Shown one piece after another: positions 1 through 64,000 of a stretch of DNA of 64,000 bases. A model generated the notes under the pieces. It was given only the letters and a program-made list of their open reading frames with translations. It was not told the DNA's origin and did no database searches. A program made the position numbers and the translations under genes. Position 1 is the first letter of the stretch, and every line of letters begins with the position of its first letter. This DNA is from Chionoecetes opilio. Taxonomy: Eukaryota > Arthropoda > Malacostraca > Decapoda > Majidae. The DNA lies in contig JACEEZ010018140.1 of NCBI GenBank assembly GCA_016584305.1, positions 240,001 to 304,000 on the forward strand, read 5' to 3'.

Positions 1-306
1 TCCTCTCACTTCTTCTATGCCTCCTACTTTTCCTCTTTGTCTTCTTCCCTCCTCCTCCTCCTTCTCTTCTTCTTTTTCCCTTCTCTTGCTCCTTCTCCTT
101 TTCCTTCTCCTCCTTCTCCTTCTCCTCCTCCTCTCCTCTTTCTCCTCTTTCTCCTCTTTCTCCACTTATTCTTCTCCTCTCTTTCTCTCCTCCTCTCCTC
201 CTCCTCCTTCCTCCTCCTCCTCCTCCTCCTCCTCCTCCTCCCTCCTCCTCCTCCTCCTCCTCCTCCTCCTCCTCCTCCTCCTCCTCCTCCTCCTCCTCCT
301 CCTCCT
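1..306. repeat. pyrimidine-rich tract ending in (TCC)n
   Basis: The + strand is almost purely C and T, irregular at first and then a near-perfect TCC trinucleotide run from about 196 to 306. The Ser/Leu/Pro-rich ORFs read through it are products of composition and are not genes. Confidence 0.9.
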
Positions 307-1076
307 CACTGGCGTCTGACTATCCATCACCTCCCTCATCTCCATCTCGCATTAAGTAAACAAAGAGGGAAACAAGATCATCATGACTATATTATTCTGT
401 TTCTCCTTCACGGGAAACTGATGCACAGTGATGAAATACAAAGTTGATGTCATTTTCACACATTAATTAAGTAAGACCTTATAATGTTTTTTCATCCCCA
501 TCTCATTCATCTGATACGTATAAATCTATGATCTTTATTATACATTATTTAATAGTGTATAATGATAACTGCCTCTTCTTAGCATTACGCCTTATTATTT
601 TATTCCCTCTCCTTCTCTCTCTCTATCAGTTAATTCCTAACAATGTCTTCAAAGCCGTCAATACGAACCGGGAATAGGAAAAAGAAAAACGGAACGAAAA
701 CAAACCCTCGAATTTCATCAAAGGTTTATTACGAGTCCTTTGAAGTACACGTATTCTATCGCTATTCACCAATGCCTCATAGTCACTCTGGCCTCCTATG
801 TAAGAGTTAAAGCATTATAATACATTTTAATTAAGGATACAGTAAATATAAGTTAGTCCTTAAATCCTAAGTTACAGTGGAGCCTTTGAGTTCCCTGTAT
901 TAGCTGCATTTATTCACAAACTTTGCCTGTACTCATCATGCAGTTATATGGAATTTGTCTGGTTTTCTTACCTTAAATGTAAATGAAAATGAGAACAATA
1001 TAAAAAGAGGAAAGAATTACTCTACATCAGTATTTACGTGGGAGGCCGATGGTAGACTGAGAGGCGTACGAGATCT

Positions 1077-1185
1077 ATGAATGGGCGGGATTTCGTGACG
1101 CCCCGCCCACAAGCCATATCAAGAAGCTCCACCCACCAACCCTTACCTCCCCGCCCACCAACCCTCGTAAGTCCCGCCCACCTAG
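1077..1185. promoter_or_regulatory. cluster of GC-box-like motifs
   Basis: GGGCGGG at about 1083 and its complement in CCCGCCC/CCGCCC form at about 1100, 1150 and 1172 give four Sp1/KLF-type boxes within about 100 bases, in otherwise AT-rich sequence. No TATA box or initiator could be assigned, so promoter function is only a possibility. Confidence 0.25.
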
Positions 1186-2076
1186 CCCAGACCCACCTTG
1201 TAACCCCTGCAGAGGTAAACAAACCCTCACACGCCCCTACGCAAACCCCACACCCTCCTCCTCCTCCTCTCCTCCGTCCATCCGTCGTCCAAGTTTTGAT
1301 ACAACACACGCACCGACGCAATGTAAACAAGGCGTAAAGAAATGAACTGTTATATAGCTAAACATCAACTTCAATATCTCGCGTAAATACTCAAATGGGT
1401 TTTTATAATTCATATATTCATTTTTGCCTTTCAGAGCTTCACTTTATTCTATGGATAAATAAGTACTTTTAGCTCTTTTTTTTTTTTTTTTTTCCTTTCC
1501 TTCCAGCATTGATTGTCTTCGTTAATAATATGTAATCAGTTAACTTACAGCTGATGACATAAAGAACTTCGTAGCTTCCCTCCCTCCCTCCCCCTCTCCC
1601 TCCTTAGCCAGCCACTGCCTGCCTGTTATAGCCCCCTAAATCACTGTCATTCATAAGTAGTCATTGGTAATCTTAAGGTAATGAAGCTGCCAGAAATATT
1701 GCTTAACTCTTGTCAAAATATTTCCAAGTTAAATAATAAAAAAAGCGTCACATCACATCACCCACACATCCCTCCTTACACCCCCCCACCCACCCACCGC
1801 ACCCTCCTACACATCCCTTATCCAATCAAGAATCCGGTTGGCTGATTCGGTTTTCGCGGATTTAGAGACGCAGACGTATTTCGGAAGCGCCTGTCTGTCC
1901 GGTAGTGGGTTCCTTTGTTTACCTGTGAGGACGTTTGGCCGGCTGAGCACGATGGCATTTCATCGCGTCCTTAGGTAACACTATGGAGGGTGACTTGATG
2001 GTGGGTCAGTAAAAACACCTGCTGGCCTCTCCCTGCCTCTTCCTCTCTATTACGCTTCCTCTCCCATTCCCGTCTA

Positions 2077-2633
2077 CACAGCTGGGCACTAAATACATTG
2101 AATGTATTTAAATACTAAATACTAAATACATGGGACAAATGTATTAAAGTACTAAATACTAAATACATTTTACGAATGTATTTAAATACTAAATACATCA
2201 ATTGTATTTAAATACATTTGTAAATACATTTGTAAATACATTTTAAATACGTACACACAAATTCTAACATGTCAGAAAAAAATGGATTTCCTTAGATTTT
2301 GGGTTTCCTTAGAAATTTCCTAATGTCAAAATTTCCTTGAAATCAGCATTTCCTTGCCAGTGGAAACCCTGGTTCACTGTAACATCAGGGTTGCCAGATA
2401 GTGGGGCGGGTTTATGGCCAAATTAACTGACAAAAAGTTTTACATTTTTATATTATAAGTATTTAAATAGTACAATGTATTTAAATACTCATAAAAGTAT
2501 TGAAATACTGTATTTAAATACAATGACAACCAATGTATTTATAAATACATTTATAAATACACAAATGTATCTAAATACGTATTTAAATACACAAATGTAT
2601 CTAAATACTGTATTTAAATACTGCCCAGCTCTG
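2077..2633. mobile_element. hAT-like non-autonomous element (MITE), 557 bp
   Basis: The left end CACAGCTGGGCA and the right end (reverse complement CAGAGCTGGGCA) form terminal inverted repeats matching at 11 of 12 bases. They are flanked by an 8-bp near-identical duplication, CCCGTCTA (2069-2076) and CCCATCTA (2634-2641). The interior is built from (G)TATTTAAATAC(A) units, and there is no transposase ORF. Short TIRs starting CAG with 8-bp target duplications are typical of the hAT superfamily. Confidence 0.8.
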
Positions 2634-3952
2634 CCCATCTATTATATCCCCCTCCCCCCTTCCCATCGCTCTACGGCCGTGTCTTCCCGCCTCTGTCCCT
2701 TCATCTCTCCGCTCCCGCCGCCACAAGGCTGCGGAGATGACAAGACGCTCTTCGTTTCTCTCTACTGTTTAATACTCCTGATTTTTTTCCATTCCTTTTT
2801 CCCCATTTTTCAACAACCATTGCAGTTTGTAAACTGCATCCTTTTGTTCTCTAATACTATACACTTTTTGGTTCTGAATGTTTTGTTTGGGCCTTTTTAT
2901 ATTATTTTCAATTACTTTCAGGTACATTTTTATGTAGTATTTTGACTGCAATATTTTTGCACTGATTTTTATTTTGAAGAGTCTTAGTAAGACAATATTT
3001 TGGTATGGTATTTTTAAGATACCACATGTACCATGTGTGTGTTTAAAGATATAATCAGAACCCTATTTTTCCCTGCATTATACCTTCCATGCGTGGCAAG
3101 ACTCCCTTCTATACACACCACAAAATAAAAAAAAAATCTCGTATAACCCGAGATAAGCACACACCAGGGCGACATGACCCCCCTCACCTCACACCCAACA
3201 CCCAACACCACCATGCACCCCCCTATGAACCCCTGTGACTGCACTCTCTCTTCCCTCCTGCCTGCGCCGCGATGGTGACGCCCGCCGCCTCTTCCTCCTT
3301 CACTGAATCTTCCGTCTCTGTCTTCGTAGGGCGGCCGTTCGAGGTTGCGTCCCGGAGAGGAATTGGTGGAGTCCAGGGTAACACACTGGTGTTGCTCACC
3401 GCGCTCACTGCCCCCCTACCCCACCCCACCCTAACCCTGACCCCTCCGTCTCCTTGACCTGCTCATTTGTGGTGCCGTGTGCCGCTATTCCTTGCCCTCT
3501 GGTGCCGGCCAGCACATGTCATGTACCGTGCCATCATAACAAGACAGGTGTCAACACATCCATGGCATTGTGTTCCACTCACGCCACTAATGTGTCACAC
3601 GCAATATAATCACAGTGTTGATGTGGAACAGACTGACTGGGATGTGCTCCGATCTCATCCAATGTGGCACTAATGTGTTAGGCTTGGTATAGCACCTCAT
3701 AAACCCGTGTGTGTATACGTACATACACACTTATATAGGTGTGTATGTATGTATATATGCACAGGACATTTCTTATTTTTTTCTTTTTTGTTTTGCCCCG
3801 TATATCGTGGTGAGTCGTCGGTTCGCCGCGTGTGTCGAGTCCCTTCGTTATTTCCTGTTTTCCTGACGTTTCCTTTAATCCATCCTACCTTTAATTTCCT
3901 TATTTCATAGAATTAAGTTTCATTTATATCTATAATGGACAAATGTACAATG

Positions 3953-3954
<2 letters not shown>

Positions 3955-4048
<94 letters not shown>
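3955..4048. repeat. (CA)n microsatellite
   Basis: An uninterrupted CA dinucleotide run of about 94 bases. Confidence 0.97.
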
Positions 4049-4051
<3 letters not shown>

Positions 4052-5079
4052 TCATCATGAAAACGACCTAGAATGACCCTTATGCCTTTGTTTCTTAGGG
4101 TCAGCGCAAATTACGCCCAGGAGAGGTGTTAGAGGATTTCAGTAAGGTAACCCAGAGGTGCCGCGTGCCTGAAGTAATGCTCATCTTGCCACTGTAAACT
4201 TGTCTCTAAAACAAATGATCTCTTATTGTTGTTGCTGTTGATGTTGTCGTATCTCTCTCAGCCTCTTTCTCGCTCCTGTTTCTATTCATATGCCTGTGTA
4301 TCCTCTCCTCCGATCTTTCTGCAGGAGCGCTGTAAACAAAGTGGAGGTCTTCGCCTTTGTAATCCTCTGTAATCCCTTTGTAATGAATGACGTGCTACTC
4401 TCGCGTAATCGCACGTTGCCATGTCATGCGTAGGGTAACTAGGCATGTCGCTTGGTGGACATAGGTGGGAGAAGGACGGCTATGTGCGTGCGTGCGTGTG
4501 TGTGTGTGTGTGTTACGTGGTCCTGTGAGTGGACACGCGAGAACACACACACACACAAATTGAATGATAAACACACTGATATACAGTAATTTAACACTCA
4601 AACACAGTTATCAACACTTTTTACTCAACACTATCATTAGCATTACAAACAAATTGATTCCAGAATTCAAAGCATTTCTTCAGCAAACAAAAACACACTT
4701 CAGTTCATGAGTTTATATTCATTTACATCTTTTTTGTTTTGTTTTTCGGCACATAGCTGGTCTTAAAGGCTTGTTGAGGTGGGGATGGGGGAGTGAGGGA
4801 TATAGCATCATACCCCTCCCTTCCTCCCCCTCCCCCTCCTTAGCGACCTCCCCTCCTACCACCGTCAGTCTGTAGCTTGGCAATGAAGGGTCACCTGTCC
4901 ACCAGGCGTTCAGGTCACCTCGTCTCGCACACACGCTTCCTCACACTATAGCATGACTGGGCGTCCGTCGAGCTGTTACTAAATGTTGTCCGTTATATGT
5001 CTCCTGGCTCAATGTTTTTACAGGTATCTTAGGCATTGATCTCACTATTTCCCCTCTTTATTTCCTATTTTCATTCCTT

Positions 5080-5405
5080 TATATAACTTAATGCATATTT
5101 CATCATTTTCTTCCCTCAACTCTACCCCATTTTTCCCATTTAGAACTATTCTTTTCGTGTCTAAGATCATTTTCTGCCGTCTACTTCCCCCTCCCTCCTT
5201 TTTTTTTCTGTCCCTTTCATGAATTCACAAGCAGCAAGTATATAACCTAATGCATATTTCATCATTTCCTTCCCTCTTCGCTACCCCATTTTCCCACCCC
5301 AGTCAGAACTATTACTTCTTTTCATGTTTACGTTTCATTTTCTGCCATCTACTTCCCCCGCCCTCCCTTTTTTTCTGTCCCTTTCATTAATTTACAAGCA
5401 GCAAG
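5080..5405. repeat. tandem duplication of a ~160-bp block
   Basis: Copy 1 (about 5080-5238) and copy 2 (about 5239-5405) both run from TATAAC(T/C)TAATGCATATTTCATCATT to ACAAGCAGCAAG. They carry the same ordered landmarks (TACCCCAT, CAGAACTATT or TAGAACTATT, CATTTTCTGCC, TCTGTCCCTTTCAT), with scattered substitutions and small indels. There is no coding potential. Confidence 0.85.
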
Positions 5406-8400
5406 TTACGGGTGATCCAGAAAGGATGAGGGGCTTGTAGGGCCATTGTGTTCTTAGCTCTCTACGTCTCTCCCTTTTTTCCCAAGCATAATACTCATGT
5501 TTCTCTCCTCGCCATTCTTTTAGGGAAAACTTAAGCCTGGAGAGCAGAGCGTGAAACAGGTGAGCCGCGAACACCATGTAGAAATGTCTGGAGTCCCGGC
5601 GTGCAATTTATAAACACTGTGATAAAAAAAAATTGTTCTTCCTTCTGTTTCTCTTTCTCTTTCTTGTATGATGTAGATTTTTTTTATTCGGTCTCACACA
5701 TACATACATACATACATATTATACTCTTATTTTCTCTATCTATGTTTTCCGTCTCATGTTCGTAGTTTTCTTACATAGTTTAGTTATGAATATTTTTCTA
5801 GTTGTTAGTGTTGAACCATTGTAGCGAGCCTTCTTTTTCTGTCTCTTTCTCTCTATATATATCTTTCTATCTCTATCTTTCACCTCCACATATTCTACAC
5901 AAACTATTTATCTGTCTTCTGTTTCTGTAGAATGTTGTCTTCCATATACTGTCTCATTTCTCTGCTCTTTTCTCCAATAAATGATACCCTAAATATATAT
6001 ATACATTCCATACATGCGGGTTTTTTATACAGCGGCGATACAACGTTAGCCCTCCACGGAACTTCGGTTTGGGCTTTTACTCTTATATCGGATGCGAGAT
6101 TTACTAATTGTATATTTTCCTGAGATTCTTGTTGTATTTATTGACTGTTACGGAAAGTTAAAATCAATGAAATGGTGTTTTGAAAATATCATTGATTGGT
6201 CTCCTACACAAGAATCTTAGGTATCGTTGAAATAATTAATGATCTACGTATTTCATTAAGTAAAATGCATATTCTAAACTTACAATAATAGATCATTAAA
6301 CGTATACCACAATAATTCAATGCTAATCCGTAATGAAATAAATAAACAAATATATAATATAAATAAATATATAAACATGCAAACTAATTTCACGATTAAA
6401 TGTAATTAATGACCAGGCTTTCCAGCAACCAGGACCTCCCCTTGTGGTGACGGCGCCTGATCACCTCCTGACCACATTACTGCAATAGTGATGATGATGA
6501 TATAGTAATAACAGTACATAAGAACATAAGAAAATAAGGAAGCTACAACGTGGTAGTTCCTGTAATGATGATTAGGCCACCAAATGCTAAACCTCAATGA
6601 AAATGCGTTGGAATTTCACCCCATTTATCGTTTTCACCTCGATTCTTGATATTTCCCGTTCCCGTATTGTCCTTTGCGGCGATATATTTGTTTTGATCCC
6701 CGGCCCTCGCGGCGATAACACCTGTTTCGTGCGAGGCGATAAAACCAGTTATCTTCTGCCTCTGTCATCACCTCTTTGTAAATGCTTTCTTCTCTCGATA
6801 CTTTTGTTCATAATCAAATGGCTCACTAACAGCACTCGTTAATCCTTTGCTTCATTTCAACCGAGCATTAAAGCAAAATTAATCCACATAGAAATAAGAT
6901 ACCAAGATATAAAACGAATTCCTTTTAACTTTTTTCTCTCCATCTCATTTGCTAAAAAACAGACTCGCTTACGTCCAGGAGAGATTCTGAACGATGAAAA
7001 GGTTTGCCTCGTAGCGTTGTGCGGCTGGGCTGTCGCAAGGCCGCGATAGGCTCTCTCGCTAGCTCGTAGGATAGGCTCTTTCGCTGGATCGTAGTAGTGC
7101 TTGCCTTGCTCCACTCTCCACGACCACTACGCTAATAACCGCTGCAGTATTCGTTGTCAGCCTTGCCTATCTATCGCTCTCATTGACTTTGACGCGCCTG
7201 ATGTATATTGAAATAACTTGAGAATCGCCTTCAAAGAGTGTAGGAATAAACTCGCAACACTTTGGCTATCAGGCTATTGCGTAGAAATTGAAATATATGA
7301 ATAAGTATAAAGCGTGAGTGATACATGCAGCTCTTCGTCCTCCTCTTGCGCCACCTTCCTTTATCACCTATAAGATGACAAGAAAAAGATAAATAGATAA
7401 AATGAGAAAGCCTTGAGCTCCTGACATCAATATTCTCTTAGTAACATTTTTTTCACCTTAATGTTATTTCTGCAAAAGCTGTGCATACTTTCTTCAAACA
7501 GACATTTTGTATGCTATTTTGGTGCTCAGCTTTGTCTTGGTGTGAGGCGGGCGCGGGAGGAAGGCGCCGAGCCGCTGTGTCGCTCTGTGCTGCATGGCCT
7601 CCGAGGTGTACCGGCCACAGACCTCGGCAATCAGAAAATAACCCCAAATACAACACTGTCATTATTCCCTTCTCGCACTTCAAAAGGCTGCGAAAAGCAT
7701 AGACGGAGGGCGATGTTTTAAGGGATAGAATTGCATTACGTTTATAATTTTCACGATTTTTCCAAGACGGCAAACAAGATCAATACTTTATCAGTTTTCT
7801 TTATAGTTAATGAACATCGATCAGGTTTCTCAAAATAACAAGGATAAAATTCAATTAGGGTTAGTTTCCTTTAGTACACCCACGAGACACTGCCCTCCGT
7901 CGCTCACCGCAGCCACACACACCCAACTGCTGACTTTAACGACACGGAAAACTCTCCTCTGAGCCTCAGCATCCGGCACTCAGCACACATCAGCACCTTC
8001 AGCACCTTCTCCGTGTGCTGAGGTCAGAGGACGAGTTACCCCGCCGGAGAGACAAATGACTTGATCCACCACTCACTCCTTGGCTCTCTGTCTTTCCCTT
8101 TTTACCAATGTTATGTGTTTAGAGTTCATGCCGTAGATTGATGTCTTGTGGTGGGTGTGCGCGCGCGTGTGTGCGTGTGTGTTTGTGATATCTAATCGTG
8201 TGTGTTTTGTGTAGTTAATGTTGTTCTGTGTGGGCTTCCATTTATTATTCAGGTTCTTTTAGATATATATGTTAATTTTACATAATTATCTGTTTTTTTA
8301 ATTCTATTTTTAAAAGTTTATTTACCTCTAAGAAACTAGATGGTAATTTTTTGCTCTGTTATCCTAAGGAGTGTTAAAATAATGATCATAAGTAGATCAA

Positions 8401-8836
8401 CTAAATATATCGTCACCTTTTGACTTATTTTCACTCAATTTCACTTTTTTTATTCCGTATTACAAAAGAAAGGCGACCTGGATTATTGAAGTGGATGCCT
8501 TACACACATTTTTTCCAAGTAGTTTTGACCTTTGTGTATTGTAGAGTAGTATTTAAGTGTTAGTTTTTAATGTATAGATAAACCTTTTTTCATGTATAAG
8601 TTAAATATATTTTTCTCTAAAGTAAAGAAAGTGAAGTAAGTAGGTCAAAGAAAAGTAGTCCATTAGAATAAAAGTAGGATTCAAAAAGTATCCCATAAAT
8701 AGTAGTGATCACCTTCCCCTATTCTTCTTTTTCTCTTGTAATGCATATCTTCCATGGGTTTGTTTCCCTAAATCTTCATCAAAATGTCACTGTCCTTATA
8801 CTTCCATAGCAAACTCTTGTATATCTATTTTTTGCA

Positions 8837-9195
8837 CGAATTTATAAACATTGAAAAAAATCATCACTTTTTCCCCTTTTCAAATCACGAAGTTTATGAA
8901 CATCCTAAAAAATCATCACTTTTTCCCCTTTTCAAATCACGAAGTTTATGAACATCCTAAAAAATCATCACTTTTTCCCCTTTTCAAATCACGAAGTTTA
9001 TGAACATCCTAAAAAATCATCACTTTTTCCCCTTTTCAAATCACGAAGTTTATGAACATCCTAAAAAATCATCACTTTTTCTCCTTTTCAAATCACGAAG
9101 TTTATGAACATCCTAAAAAATCATCACTTTTTCCCCTTTTCAATTCACGAAGTTTATGTACATCTTAAAAAATCGCCCCTTTCACCCTTTTTCAA
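8837..9195. repeat. 52-bp minisatellite, about 6-7 copies
   Basis: The unit starts CGAAGTTTATGAACATCC and ends in CCCCTTTTCAAATCA. The CGAAG landmark recurs at 8888, 8940, 8992 and on to about 9145, exactly 52 bases apart. The first and last copies are degenerate. Confidence 0.92.
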
Positions 9196-9452
9196 GCCCG
9201 TCATTACAGTTCAGGCTCAGGTGATGACTAATGAGGGTGTGCAGGTGAGTGTTGTTACCTGGGCCAGCTTGAAAAGAAAGGATCATAGTCTTATGTCATG
9301 AGGTATTTTCCCCATTTTTCCTGTCTATACGTATATCTTTTCTGTGTTGTTTTCTTCATTCGCTCTCCTCACTCTCCTCTTTCTTCCCTGAGGTCACGTT
9401 TTATTTGAATTTATTGAGCTCTCTTCAGACACCTTCTAGCGCATATCTATAT

Positions 9453-9633
<181 letters not shown>

Positions 9634-9690
9634 ACATGAATTGACACAAAATCCTTTTCGTTTTTTTTTCTTTAACTTCTACGTTGCTGC

Positions 9691-9747
9691 TCACCACCAC
9701 CACCACCACCACCACCACCACCACAACAACAACAACAACAACAACAG
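9691..9747. repeat. (CAC)n(CAA)n tract abutting first coding exon
   Basis: About ten CAC units followed by about eight CAA units, ending in CAACAACAG at 9747, a possible splice acceptor. In the projectin frame it reads Pro then Gln codons without a stop, so it could be 5' UTR, intron end, or repeat-encoded N-terminal residues. Confidence 0.9.
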
Positions 9748-9783
9748 CGCCGGCGACCCAGTCAGGATGTCAGGCGGCCCTCG

Positions 9784-64000
<54,217 letters not shown>

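Noticed and set aside
7453..7773. Minus-strand ORF of 106 codons upstream of the gene
   Set aside because: It overlaps + strand ORFs of similar length, has no recognisable motif, and is within expectation for random sequence of this size.

Overview
This is a eukaryotic, almost certainly arthropod, genomic window. It carries the 5'-central part of one giant muscle gene on the + strand: projectin/twitchin (Drosophila bent, C. elegans unc-22). Forty short GC-rich exons (about 110-300 nt) and the start of a 41st lie in AT-rich, microsatellite-rich introns of up to 5.6 kb. The density of (CT)n and (CA)n tracts, minisatellites, a tRNA-derived SINE ending in (CA)n and small DNA transposons suggests a decapod crustacean. 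That is an inference; the sequence does not fix the species.

Layout. Positions 1-9747 hold no recognisable coding exon, only simple repeats, a hAT-like MITE, a 52-bp minisatellite, a duplicated block and GC-box-like sequence. The open coding frame begins near 9748-9784. The order is then: lead-in exon, Ig1, a basic linker (GMDFRAMLKKKK...), Ig2-Ig6 (10-26 kb), followed by five [FN3-FN3-Ig] modules (26-63.5 kb). A sixth module starts at 63981 and runs off the window. Joining the exons from the first in-frame ATG (9784) gives 6417 nt = 2139 codons, with every junction in phase and no stop. The kinase domain and the rest of the module array are expected downstream. The eight N-terminal Ig domains and PEVK segment known from insect projectin are not found in the 9.7 kb upstream, so this is either an internal/short-isoform start or the 3' side of a very long intron.

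Gene structure. Nearly every domain boundary is a phase-1 intron. Most domains are cut once internally, usually in phase 0. One intron uses a GC-AG donor (51586). Two possible in-frame micro-exons (39 nt at 21516, 30 nt at 28149) sit in long introns.

Most unusual part. Around FN3-8 (52.4-56.0 kb) a 2.3-kb unit containing both half-exons is present twice. In copy 1 the first half is intact and the second is riddled with deletions; in copy 2 the first half has frame-breaking indels and the second is intact. Only the outer pair makes a protein. This is either a decayed tandem duplication now skipped by splicing, or a false duplication with an unpolished middle. Other structures worth a look are a foldback element just upstream of the Ig3 exon, nested inverted repeats at 42.5-42.7 kb, a sequence block shared by two neighbouring introns, and a 30-bp minisatellite that stays open in frame.
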